Part shown: one piece after another, positions 9,019 through 18,218 of the stretch
Numbering within the stretch: the first letter of the stretch is position 1
Layout of the letters: the number at the start of each line of letters is the position of its first letter
Source: Corynebacterium cystitidis
GTDB taxonomy: Bacteria > Actinomycetota > Actinomycetes > Mycobacteriales > Mycobacteriaceae
Assembly (NCBI RefSeq): GCF_900187295.1
Contig: NZ_LT906473.1
Span: 806,001 to 870,000 of the forward strand
Length of the DNA: 64,000 bases
Reading direction: 5' to 3'
Translations under genes and position numbers: made by a program
Notes under the pieces: generated by a model
Seen by the model: the letters and a program-made list of their open reading frames with translations, nothing else
Databases searched by the model: none
What the model was told of the DNA's origin: nothing

Positions 9019-10359
9019 CTAGGAGAGATGCAGCATGGGGTTATAACGTAACACGTTGGTCGCCGCAGAACATTCGGTAGCGATGCGTATCGATGATTCG
9101 ATCGTGGCTTCATCGCGCAGCTTGTACATGGCGCTGACAACGCGATCGCGCAGTTCAAATGGTGAAATAGTATTCACGTAGACCTTCGTTCCGCCCTCGA
9201 AGCCAGCCAAGGTGGACACGCGCCATTTGAGATTGATCCGCCACGGCATTGGCATATCCAAATCCACCGGCTTGTGGTGCCACTCCTCGTTGCTCGCGAT
9301 GTCTGCGCCAGTTGCCGCGTGCGCTGCATGCAGCAGATCCGACATGCCGCGAACCTCTTCCGCCGACTGCAGCCACGGCTCTGGTATTGCAGACTTGGAG
9401 TACAGGCCCAAAGTGGGGTAGCGGTGGCCGATTCCTGCAATCAGGATGGCATAGTCATTTTCAGCGATGACCAAGTTGTGGTAGCTGGCATAGTTGATCG
9501 CCCACTCGTTGTACATGTTGGGGTTGGTGCGCAGCTTCTGGATTTCCATGTCGGTTTGCACACCACGTTCGTCGATTGCCACAAGCTGCTTGTGCAAGTG
9601 GTCAAAGGATGCGCCAGCCGCAGAGAGCCAGTTCTGAAACACCACTACATACGGGGCATACCGATTGTTTTCATACAAGTCCCGCATCGCGTCGATAGTA
9701 AACGCGATAAAACCGTAGTGTTCTTCCGGTGTCAGTGTTCCCGACGATGCAAGCTGAGAATCATCTGTAGCCCCATCCACGTAGTGGCGGGACGACAGGA
9801 TGACGTCGTGTCCACCCGCGAAATAAGTTGGGGCTTTGGCAAGCAATTCTTCGTCGGTCATGCTGTCACCCTTGCCGTTGCCAGACGCATTGAGGCGGGT
9901 GCGCACGATGTCGATGACATGTTGGCGGCCGCGCTTATCGGCAATGTAGCGCTTCATCTGAAACGCTGTATCGGAGGCCATCTCGTACTGGTAGTTTTCC
10001 ACCCAGTAGTCGTAGGAGACAATCTCGAAGAGGTTAGGCACTCGTCGAAAAGCGGCGGAGGTGTGCTCCATCTCGTCGGGAAGCAAGCCGGTGAGGATGT
10101 GCCACTCACCGTCGTTGCCACGAACCATCCGCGACTTTTCTGGTGGTGTTTTCAAAGGGTTACCGGTACAGAACGCACACGAGTGGGTGAAATCTTCCGG
10201 AGTGAGCGGTGCCGTATCGGTCTTCGGCTTCGACAGGGGGCGATTGCCGCGCCCAGGTACCGTCCATACCTGGGTTCCAGAAAAGGGGTTGATCTGTTTA
10301 ATTGTGCCGTCCGCCATCGTCGAGAGGGCTTCGCGGTAGGAATGGATTGGGAACGTCAT
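9019..10359 (-). CDS. DUF4921-type protein, galactose-1-phosphate uridylyltransferase-like
   Basis: A 446-residue protein that I place in the actinobacterial DUF4921 family, related to the HIT/GalT fold. The N-terminal half has a CAFC pair (possible zinc site). A histidine-triad-like FDHLHKQLVAID segment follows near residue 270, and a second histidine cluster EEWHHKPVDLDMP lies near residue 370. This suggests a nucleotidyl-transferase or phosphorylase-type reaction on a sugar or nucleotide phosphate, but the substrate is unknown. The start is ATG 10359, preceded 7 nt upstream on the minus strand by TAGTCT and with no ribosome site, so the mRNA is probably leaderless. It is divergent from the gene at 10390 with only 30 bp between start codons. 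Confidence 0.8.
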   Translation of the reverse strand: MTFPIHSYREALSTMADGTIKQINPFSGTQVWTVPGRGNRPLSKPKTDTAPLTPEDFTHSCAFCTGNPLKTPPEKSRMVRGNDGEWHILTGLLPDEMEHTSAAFRRVPNLFEIVSYDYWVENYQYEMASDTAFQMKRYIADKRGRQHVIDIVRTRLNASGNGKGDSMTDEELLAKAPTYFAGGHDVILSSRHYVDGATDDSQLASSGTLTPEEHYGFIAFTIDAMRDLYENNRYAPYVVVFQNWLSAAGASFDHLHKQLVAIDERGVQTDMEIQKLRTNPNMYNEWAINYASYHNLVIAENDYAILIAGIGHRYPTLGLYSKSAIPEPWLQSAEEVRGMSDLLHAAHAATGADIASNEEWHHKPVDLDMPMPWRINLKWRVSTLAGFEGGTKVYVNTISPFELRDRVVSAMYKLRDEATIESSIRIATECSAATNVLRYNPMLHLS

Positions 10360-10365
10360 AGTCTC

Positions 10366-10384
10366 CAGACTATTAGCTAGTCTT
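10366..10384. promoter_or_regulatory. divergent promoter, two back-to-back -10 elements
   Basis: AGACTA (10367-10372) and TAGTCT (10378-10383) are perfect inverted copies, giving a TAGTCT -10 hexamer on each strand. Each lies 6-7 nt from a start codon (ATG 10359 on minus, ATG 10390 on plus). Neither gene has a ribosome site, so both transcripts would start at the start codon. The -35 region of each promoter would fall in the other gene's first codons. Confidence 0.5.
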
Positions 10385-10389
10385 GGAAC

Positions 10390-10791
10390 ATGCCTTCTAT
10401 CCAGTTCGATATTTTGATTCCGGACCAGCCTACGTCCGCCGCCGAGGAGCTCGCAGACGCGTTCCGACGGGCAGTTCAGATCCTCGAAAAGCATAAGATG
10501 CTCACCGATGGTGAGGTTGCCCATACTCCAGGCCAGAAGTGTGACGATTTTACCGTCAACCAGTTGCGCAACGTTTACCGTGAGGAACGCGGCGAGGATC
10601 CGGACCATGCCAGCATGCACCGCATCATTGTTACTGCCGACAATGTGCGCTCATATAATCAGCTGGCGATGGGGCTGTCACGCATTCTTACCCCGCCCGC
10701 CAAGCTACCGAACGACCCCGTTGCGCTCGAGCGCGAAACCGATTTTGAACTGCCCTCGCTCTACCCCTGGACCGTGGAGATATTGAGGTAA
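10390..10791 (+). CDS. small conserved protein of unknown function
   Basis: A 133-residue soluble protein with no signal peptide, membrane helix or motif I recognise. The N-terminal half is helical and charged (SAAEELADAFRRAVQILEKHK). The middle has DDFTVNQLRNVYREERG, and the protein ends in a Pro-rich tail DFELPSLYPWTVEILR. Codon use matches the neighbours and the reading frame is clean, so it is very likely a real gene. The start ATG 10390 lies 6 nt after a TAGTCT hexamer, which suggests a leaderless mRNA. Its last 31 bases overlap the convergent end of glycerate kinase. Divergent pairing with the DUF4921 gene hints at shared regulation, no more. Confidence 0.72.
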   Translation: MPSIQFDILIPDQPTSAAEELADAFRRAVQILEKHKMLTDGEVAHTPGQKCDDFTVNQLRNVYREERGEDPDHASMHRIIVTADNVRSYNQLAMGLSRILTPPAKLPNDPVALERETDFELPSLYPWTVEILR

Positions 10792-11918
10792 TCCACTGCA
10801 ATCCGAGCCCCGGCACGGCGCATCTGTTCCGCGACATCGAGACCGGCTTCCAGTTCCACGGCAATCGCCCCTTCGGGAACCTCCGCCTCGAACCGGCCAG
10901 AGGCGATCGCTACAGGCACGTCTGATTCCCTAGCCAACCGTGCCACGACGTCGACAACCTTTCCCGCCGCCGTCTGGTCGTCGTACTTGCCCTCACCGGT
11001 GATGACCAGAGAGGCCTGACTGATTTTCTCGGGCAAGCCCAAAGCATCAGCAACCAGCTGGGCACCAGACACTAGGTGGACGTTGTCAGAATTGCCGTAG
11101 AGCAACTGCGAGACCCAGGTGATCCCCACAGGGACCGCACCGGCAGCGCCGAATCCAGGTGTGTCTGCAGCAATCCCGGTGACCGCACACAGGCGAGCTA
11201 GCCCCTCGTCGAGAAGCTCCACCTCCTCTGCGGTAGCACCCTTCTGCGGCCCGAACACGTGGGCAGCTCCCTTGGGCCCGGTGACTGGTGAAGTGACATC
11301 CGCGGCCAAGACCCACTCCACACCGGCTGCGGGAATATTCATCGTGGCAGTATCAAAGTCGTGCAGCTCACGCAGGTGGGTCCCGCCTGTGCGTAGCGTA
11401 TACCCCTCCTGGTTGATGGGGTTAATACCAAAAGCGACCAGGATTCCCGTTCCGCCGTCCACGGTGGCGGAACCCCCCAGCCCCAACACGATTCGGGTTG
11501 CTCCTCGCGTTTGCGCATCGGCAATCAAGACACCGGTGCCGTAGGTATCACCGGTAGCTGCGACAGGGTTGTCGGCCACCGCAGGAAGCCCAGAAGCGGC
11601 CGCCACATCGATATAGGCGGTGGTGCTGGCTGCATGGTAGACATAAGTCGCTTCAGTAAGACGGCCTGCCGCGTCGGTAGTCGGCAGCGTGATCCGTTCG
11701 CCTTCAAAGAGCTCGGAGGTACCCTCCCCACCGTCGGCCATGGGGGCAAGCACGATATCGGCGTTCGCGATAATCTGCCTCACACCTTCACCCAACCACT
11801 GGGCGGCCTGGTCCGCAGATGCGGTTCCCTTGAAGGAATCCGGGGCTATCACAATGGTCAAATCCTCGGCACGTGCACCGCTTAGAGAATCGAGTGGGCT
11901 GTGGGCTGAATCAGTCAT
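10761..11918 (-). CDS. glxK: glycerate kinase
   Basis: A 385-residue glycerate kinase of the GarK/GlxK family, phosphorylating D-glycerate with ATP so that it can enter lower glycolysis. Diagnostic are the N-terminal VIAPDSFKGTASADQAA block, the APMADGGEGT motif, the GLGGSATVDGGTGI nucleotide-binding loop and the ITGEGKYDDQT segment near the C-terminus. The length fits the family. Start ATG 11918 follows TACACT by 7 nt on the minus strand with no ribosome site, so the mRNA is probably leaderless. The 3' end overlaps the convergent gene 10390-10791 by 31 bp, which may give antisense interference. Confidence 0.94.
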   Translation of the reverse strand: MTDSAHSPLDSLSGARAEDLTIVIAPDSFKGTASADQAAQWLGEGVRQIIANADIVLAPMADGGEGTSELFEGERITLPTTDAAGRLTEATYVYHAASTTAYIDVAAASGLPAVADNPVAATGDTYGTGVLIADAQTRGATRIVLGLGGSATVDGGTGILVAFGINPINQEGYTLRTGGTHLRELHDFDTATMNIPAAGVEWVLAADVTSPVTGPKGAAHVFGPQKGATAEEVELLDEGLARLCAVTGIAADTPGFGAAGAVPVGITWVSQLLYGNSDNVHLVSGAQLVADALGLPEKISQASLVITGEGKYDDQTAAGKVVDVVARLARESDVPVAIASGRFEAEVPEGAIAVELEAGLDVAEQMRRAGARIAVDYLNISTVQG

Positions 11919-12041
11919 GACACCCAGTGTAGAGGCCAGCTTTGCGGTGTGATTTTAAACTAGAGAGTTTTCTTTCATATCAACTTGCGAAACTGGGGTT
12001 CTGCGTGAAAACTATTCTGCGTACATGCGCACAGTCTTTGC

Positions 12042-13466
<1,425 letters not shown>

Positions 13467-13480
13467 CGCCCTTGGCGTAG

Positions 13481-13516
13481 AAACGCCCGATCGATTTCGT
13501 GTCGAGCGGGCGTTTT
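13481..13516 (+). terminator. rho-independent terminator after gdhA
   Basis: A 9-bp perfect stem AAACGCCCG (13481-13489) with CGGGCGTTT (13507-13515) ends in a short T run. It lies 14 nt after the gdhA stop. Confidence 0.8.
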
Positions 13517-13544
13517 CTCGTCGTTAAGCACTAGCATCAAAGCC

Positions 13545-14312
13545 ATGTATCGCGTCTTTGAATCCTTGGATGAACTCGTACACACCTTGGAGCAGGCCTA
13601 CGGCGTGCCCATGACCACTAATTGCATGGTGCCACGCAATGACATGCTGGCCTTGCTCGATGACTTGCGCAATGCCCTGCCCGTAGAGCTCGATGATGCG
13701 CAGGACGTGCTGGATAAACAGGATGAGATTTTGCGAGGCGCGCAGGAGCGTGCCGACGGCATCATCACCGATGCTGAGGAAGAAGCGCAGCGCGTTGTGG
13801 CTGACGCTCACAACGAGTCTCAGGATATGCTGGCCGATGCACAGCAGCGTTCCACGTCGATGGTTGCTCAGGCGCAGGACGAGGCCGCCGAGACTGTGCG
13901 GCGTGCCAACGAAGAGGCTCACTACACGCTGCAGTCCGCCCAGGCTGAGGCCGAACGCCTGAACCACGAGGGCAATGAGGCTTACGAACGTTCCGTAACT
14001 GAGGGTTTGGCGGAGCAGCAGCGCCTTGTGTCCGAGGCTGAGGTGATGAAGCGTGCCGACGAGGAAGCGCACCGGATTGTTGAAAATGCGCACACCGAGT
14101 CCAACCGTCTGCGCACTGAATGCGACGAATTTGTGGATACGAAGCTGGGCGAGTTCGAGGAGACTTTGTCTGGCATTTTGCGTACGGTTACACGCGATCG
14201 CAGTGCTTTACGACGAGGCGCTGGCGTTTCGGGTGCCCAGCGCACTGATACTTACCAGCGTTATGATTTTCCTGACCGGCCCGAGCGGACTCGTCGCCCA
14301 CGTTCCGAATAG
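13545..14312 (+). CDS. SepIVA-like DivIVA-family coiled-coil protein
   Basis: A 255-residue, highly charged coiled-coil protein. The N-terminus (MYRVFESLDELVHTLEQAY) is followed by a lipid-binding-domain-like segment. From about residue 60 to 215 there are long Glu/Ala/Gln/Arg heptads (DEEAQR- and AQAEAERL-type), ending in a basic tail. Position directly upstream of a DUF177 gene, rnc and mutM matches the mycobacterial order Rv2927c-Rv2926c-rnc-fpg, where the first gene encodes SepIVA, a septum factor. A role in cell division or polar growth is inferred from synteny and coiled coil. TAGCAT (13532-13537) lies 7 nt before ATG 13545 without a ribosome site, suggesting a leaderless mRNA. Confidence 0.82.
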   Translation: MYRVFESLDELVHTLEQAYGVPMTTNCMVPRNDMLALLDDLRNALPVELDDAQDVLDKQDEILRGAQERADGIITDAEEEAQRVVADAHNESQDMLADAQQRSTSMVAQAQDEAAETVRRANEEAHYTLQSAQAEAERLNHEGNEAYERSVTEGLAEQQRLVSEAEVMKRADEEAHRIVENAHTESNRLRTECDEFVDTKLGEFEETLSGILRTVTRDRSALRRGAGVSGAQRTDTYQRYDFPDRPERTRRPRSE

Positions 14313-14333
14313 GGCCGGGATAGGTTAAGATCG

Positions 14334-14876
14334 GTGGCTGTTATGGCTACCAATCCTTTTGTTCTCAATGTCGCTGACGTGCTTCGCTCTGACGGCATGC
14401 CACAGGTGATCACCACTACTGGGTCGTCGCCGTCGCGGATCGGCCCGGAGATGATCGCGATCCCTGAAGGTGGCGAGGTCACCGTCGAGGCGACAGTGAC
14501 TAATCTAGGCTCCGGTGTGCTGGTTGATGCCACTGCAACCGCTTCGCTGGAGGGGGAGTGCGTGCGTTGCTTGGCGCCACTGACTCCTACCGAATCTCTG
14601 ACAATTAGCCAGGTGTTTTCCATCGATGAGGATTTCATTACTGGTGATGAGGAAGTAGATGAAGATCAGGGGTCCGGTGACGAGGTAAAGTATGTCAACC
14701 CTGATGACACTGTTGATCTTGAGCAGTCTTTCATAGACGAAGCTGGACTGACTTTGCCGTTCAATCCCACGTGTCAGCCCGACTGTGCCGAGACTGATGT
14801 TCCGGCACCGGATGGTGTTTCCGGTGCAGAAGAGCGTGTGGATCCCCGGTGGGCAGGGTTGGAGAAGTTCCTGTGA
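14334..14876 (+). CDS. DUF177/YceD-family protein
   Basis: A 180-residue protein of the DUF177 (YceD) family, thought to take part in 23S rRNA or large ribosomal subunit maturation; mechanism not settled. The N-terminal PFVLNVADVLR is followed by the characteristic central CVRCLAPLTP pair of cysteines, an acidic stretch, and the C-terminal LPFNPTCQPDC cysteines. GTG 14334 is chosen because GGGATAGG sits about 9 nt upstream; ATG 14343 is an equally possible start. It overlaps rnc by 4 nt (GTGA), so the two are translationally coupled. The usual partner rpmF is not downstream here. Confidence 0.85.
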   Translation: MAVMATNPFVLNVADVLRSDGMPQVITTTGSSPSRIGPEMIAIPEGGEVTVEATVTNLGSGVLVDATATASLEGECVRCLAPLTPTESLTISQVFSIDEDFITGDEEVDEDQGSGDEVKYVNPDDTVDLEQSFIDEAGLTLPFNPTCQPDCAETDVPAPDGVSGAEERVDPRWAGLEKFL

Positions 14877-15652
14877 GCCGGCCACGCAAGCGCAAGATTA
14901 CTGGTGAGGATGCGTGGCAGCAGGCCTTTGAAGCGGTTGATCACGGCCCGCTGAAGGAAGCACTGGGTGTGGATATCAACGACGAATATCTGCGCTTAGC
15001 CCTGACGCATCGCAGCTTCGCTAACGAAAACGGAAACCTGCCGAATAATGAGCGCCTGGAGTTTTTGGGTGACGCTGTGTTGGGCCTGGCGGTGGCCACG
15101 AAACTGTATGAGGTGTACCCCTCGCGGCCTGAGTCAGATATTTCTAAGATGCGTGCGTCGATTGTGTCGCGTTATGGGCTGGCCGATATCGCCCGCCAGA
15201 TCAACCTGGGCCCGCATATCCTGTTGGGCCGGGGCGAGGAGGTCACAGATGGCCGAAATAAAGATTCGATTCTGGCTGACACCACTGAGGCGTTATTTGG
15301 CTCTATCTACCGACAGCACGAGTTCGAGACTGCTCGCGATGTGATCTTGCGGCTTTTCGACGAGAAGATCCACACGGCGAGTGCCGCCGGCCGCCACCAG
15401 GACTGGAAGACCACTCTGCAGGAACGCCTGGCTGAACTCAAAGCACCCGCGGCGGTGTATGTGGCAACGAGTGTTGGCCCGGAACACGATCTCACTTTTA
15501 CCGCCAATGTCATGATCGGGGACACCTCTCGTGGCCAAGGCGTGGGCCCGAATAAAAAGTTGGCGGAGCAGGAAGCAGCTCGTCAGGCTGTGCTATTCTT
15601 GCGCGACCATCCCAGCTCCGTCGCAGGCACTGTCACAGGCTCCGGAGCCTGA
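14873..15652 (+). CDS. rnc: ribonuclease III
   Basis: A 259-residue RNase III, the double-strand-specific endonuclease that processes rRNA precursors and some mRNAs. The signature NNERLEFLGDAVLGL lies in the nuclease domain with the catalytic acidic residues, and DTTEALFGSIY carries the second acidic pair. The double-stranded RNA-binding domain follows from about residue 180 (DWKTTLQERLAE to KKLAEQEAARQAVLFL). The N-terminus has a short basic tail. GTG 14873 overlaps the DUF177 stop and has GGAGAAG upstream. It is followed by mutM after 5 nt, so it lies in the sepIVA-DUF177-rnc-mutM cluster. Confidence 0.96.
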   Translation: MSRPRKRKITGEDAWQQAFEAVDHGPLKEALGVDINDEYLRLALTHRSFANENGNLPNNERLEFLGDAVLGLAVATKLYEVYPSRPESDISKMRASIVSRYGLADIARQINLGPHILLGRGEEVTDGRNKDSILADTTEALFGSIYRQHEFETARDVILRLFDEKIHTASAAGRHQDWKTTLQERLAELKAPAAVYVATSVGPEHDLTFTANVMIGDTSRGQGVGPNKKLAEQEAARQAVLFLRDHPSSVAGTVTGSGA

Positions 15653-15657
15653 AGCTA

Positions 15658-16482
15658 ATGCCAGAACTGCCTGAAGTTGAAGTGGTGCGTCGTGGCCTCG
15701 ATGAGCATGTTCGTGGACTGACCTTCCGCGAAATTGAAGTGCTCCATCCGCGTGCTGTGCGCGACAACGATGTTGATCTCACCGATGTTCTGCCAGGGCT
15801 TACTATCGATACAGTGCGCCGCCGCGGGAAGTACTTGTGGTTTGAGCTGTCTGACGGCTACGCACTGGTGATTCACCTGCGCATGAGTGGCCAGATGCTC
15901 GTCGGCAAGCACGGCGAGGTTACCAGCCCGCACTTAAGGATCCGCGCGGACCTCGGTGATCGTGAGCTGTGTTTCGTCGATCAGCGCACCTTTGGCTACT
16001 GGCACTATGCCTCGCTTGACGACGAGGGCCTCCCCACGACGATGGCCCACATTGCACCTGACCCATTTGACGCTTCTTTCGATGTAATTGCCACGGCACG
16101 TGCCATGCGATCTAAGAACTCGGCGGTGAAAACGGTGTTGCTGGACCAGGGGATCGTGTCTGGTATTGGTTCTATCTACGCTGATGAAGCCATGTGGGCT
16201 GCTGGCGTCAAGCCGACCAGGAAAGCGCGCGGACTGCGGCAAAAAGATGCCGTGCGCCTGCTCGAAGAGTCGCGTGAAGTGATGGCCCGCGCTTTAGCGC
16301 AAGGCGGCACCAGCTTCGATTCCCTGTACGTGAACGTCAACGGTGCGAGTGGCTATTTTTCGCGGTCGCTCAACGCGTATGGGCAGGTAGACCGGCCGTG
16401 TGCACGGTGTGGCAACCCAATTAAACGCACTAAAGTTAACGGCCGCTCAAGCTATTTTTGCGCTACTTGCCAGGTGATTTAA
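15658..16482 (+). CDS. mutM: formamidopyrimidine-DNA glycosylase
   Basis: A 274-residue Fpg/MutM enzyme, which removes 8-oxoguanine and ring-opened purines and nicks the abasic site. The catalytic N-terminal PELPEVEVVRRGL (Pro2 nucleophile after Met removal, Glu3) is intact. The helix-two-turn-helix region contains the NxxG-like block KNSAVKTVLLDQGIVSGIGSIYADE, and the C-terminal zinc finger is complete (CARCGNPIKRT then CATCQ). The length is standard. It is 5 nt downstream of rnc, probably in the same operon. Confidence 0.96.
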   Translation: MPELPEVEVVRRGLDEHVRGLTFREIEVLHPRAVRDNDVDLTDVLPGLTIDTVRRRGKYLWFELSDGYALVIHLRMSGQMLVGKHGEVTSPHLRIRADLGDRELCFVDQRTFGYWHYASLDDEGLPTTMAHIAPDPFDASFDVIATARAMRSKNSAVKTVLLDQGIVSGIGSIYADEAMWAAGVKPTRKARGLRQKDAVRLLEESREVMARALAQGGTSFDSLYVNVNGASGYFSRSLNAYGQVDRPCARCGNPIKRTKVNGRSSYFCATCQVI

Positions 16483-16491
16483 GATTTTCAC

Positions 16492-17934
16492 ATGGAACAG
16501 CTCGAAAACTTCGTCACATCGACGATTAATGACAACCTCTGGATGGTTGTCCCCTGGGTGCTCATCGCCGCTGGGATCTATTTCGGTATCCGGACCATTG
16601 TTGTCCAGGTGCGCATGCTCCCCGACATGTTTAAGGCCATCATCGAAAAGCCCGGTGGTGCTGAGAAAAGTGCGGGTGGCATCTCTGCCTTTAAAGCGTT
16701 TACCATTTCTGCGGCATCGCGCGTAGGAACTGGCAACGTGGCCGGTGTGGCCGTGGCGATCTCATTGGGCGGCCCTGGGGCTGTGTTTTGGATGTGGCTG
16801 ATCGCGATCGTTGGTGGTGCGACCTCGTTTGTAGAGTCCACTTTGGCCCAGCTGTGGAAGACGAAAGATGAGGAAGGCAACTATCACGGCGGGCCGGCCT
16901 ATTACATGACCCGTGGCCTGGGCTGGACCCCGCTGGCAATGGTCTTCGCGGTGTTTCTCGCGGTGACCTATGGCTTCGTGTACAACGCGATCCAAACTAA
17001 TTCCATCGTTGAGTCAGTGGGCACCTCCTTTGAAGCCGATTCGCTGACCTTCAAGTTGATCGTCGGCGGGCTTGTGGCGTTGCTGACCGCCTCCATCATC
17101 TTTGGCGGTGTGACTAGGGTTGCTAGCGCTACCCAGATCATCGTGCCGTTCATGGCCGGCGCCTATATCATCATGGGTGCGATCGTGCTCATTGTGAATA
17201 TCAGTGAGATTCCGGGCATGTTCGTCGACATCGTTAGCCACGCTCTGGGCTTCAAGGAGATTGCTGGCGCTACCCTCGGTGCCGCGTTTATGAACGGTGT
17301 GCGCCGTGGCCTGTTTTCTAACGAGGCAGGTATGGGCTCCGCACCGAATGCCGCAGCGACCGCCACCGTGTCGCATCCGGTTAAGCAGGGTTTAGTGCAG
17401 ACTCTCGGCGTGTATTTTGACACCATCGTGGTGTGCTCCATCACGGCTTTCATCATTTTGCTCGGTCCGCAACCGATGTACGGTGAAGAGGTCCAGGGCG
17501 CATCTCTGACCCAGGTTGCGCTTGCTGATTCCGTGGGTGATTGGGCGATCCACTTTGTCAGCTTTATCCTGTTCTTTCTGGCGTTTTCGTCGATTATTGG
17601 TAACTACTACTTGGCTCAGGCCAACATCGAGTACCTCACTAATTCCAAGCTGGTGATGAACATTTTCCGCGTAGCTGTTATCGGCTTTGTGTTTTTCGGC
17701 GCGGTTGGTTCCATTCCGTTGGTGTGGGCGCTTGGCGATACATTTGCCGCATGCCTCGTATTCATCAACCTGCTTGCGATAGTTCCCTTGGGTGGGGTAG
17801 CCATTAAATTGCTGAAAAACTACTCTGAACAGCGGGCTGCTGGAATTGATCCGGTGTTCCACAAGAACATGATTCCCGAACTTAGAAATGTGGAGACCTG
17901 GGACGGCTCCAATCCTGTGAATCCAGAGATCTGA
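16492..17934 (+). CDS. sodium:alanine symporter family transporter (AGCS)
   Basis: A 480-residue membrane protein of the alanine/glycine:cation symporter family, importing small neutral amino acids with sodium or protons. Family blocks seen are GGISAFKAFTISAASRVGTGNVAGVA, the GGPGAVFWMWLIAIVG stretch with FVESTLAQ, KDEEGNYHGGPAYYMTRGL, and RGLFSNEAGMGSAPNAAA in the second half. About ten hydrophobic helices are visible. ATG 16492 lies 6 nt after TAAGAT (16480-16485), which overlaps the mutM stop codon, with no ribosome site; a leaderless transcript of its own is likely. Substrate specificity cannot be read; alanine or glycine are typical. Confidence 0.92.
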   Translation: MEQLENFVTSTINDNLWMVVPWVLIAAGIYFGIRTIVVQVRMLPDMFKAIIEKPGGAEKSAGGISAFKAFTISAASRVGTGNVAGVAVAISLGGPGAVFWMWLIAIVGGATSFVESTLAQLWKTKDEEGNYHGGPAYYMTRGLGWTPLAMVFAVFLAVTYGFVYNAIQTNSIVESVGTSFEADSLTFKLIVGGLVALLTASIIFGGVTRVASATQIIVPFMAGAYIIMGAIVLIVNISEIPGMFVDIVSHALGFKEIAGATLGAAFMNGVRRGLFSNEAGMGSAPNAAATATVSHPVKQGLVQTLGVYFDTIVVCSITAFIILLGPQPMYGEEVQGASLTQVALADSVGDWAIHFVSFILFFLAFSSIIGNYYLAQANIEYLTNSKLVMNIFRVAVIGFVFFGAVGSIPLVWALGDTFAACLVFINLLAIVPLGGVAIKLLKNYSEQRAAGIDPVFHKNMIPELRNVETWDGSNPVNPEI

Positions 17935-18054
17935 GCAAGGAGGTGTCGATAAGCTTCTTTCTTTTCTCGATGAAAGCCCCCACAGGTTGCGAGTGGTCAA
18001 GGTGATGTAGCAATTTTCTTAAACCGCTGGCGTCTGTACAGCTTTCGGTGAGCT

Positions 18055-18117
18055 CCGGTCGATGGATTGTTCTAAATCGTGCGTTTTTGAGCCTCTTTTT
18101 AAGGATTCATCGACCGG
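18055..18117. repeat. 10-bp perfect inverted repeat upstream of smc
   Basis: CCGGTCGATG (18055-18064) and CATCGACCGG (18108-18117) are perfect complements separated by 43 nt. They lie in the 283-bp gene-free stretch 17935-18217. No other gene, RNA or mobile-element feature is recognised in that stretch. Confidence 0.6.
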
Positions 18118-18205
18118 ACGCTGCCTGAGGTGATTGCTGCATCCACGGAACTCTGCAAAATGTGACCGTGCAGCTTAGGAATGTCAGTGCAGGGTACTAA
18201 AATGT

Positions 18206-18218
18206 TAAAATTCTTCGG
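18206..18218 (+). promoter_or_regulatory. -10 element of a probably leaderless smc transcript
   Basis: TAAAAT (18206-18211) lies 6 nt before the GTG start of smc. There is no ribosome site, so transcription would begin at the start codon. Confidence 0.5.

Noticed and set aside
9274..10380. Open frame of 368 codons on the plus strand
   Set aside because: It lies fully antisense to the DUF4921 gene, has unusual residue composition and no ribosome site or -10 element; it is a shadow of the real gene.
12013..12026. Possible AmtR box before gdhA (CTAT-N6 with a weak second half)
   Set aside because: Only one half of CTAT-N6-ATAG is present; not enough to call a site.
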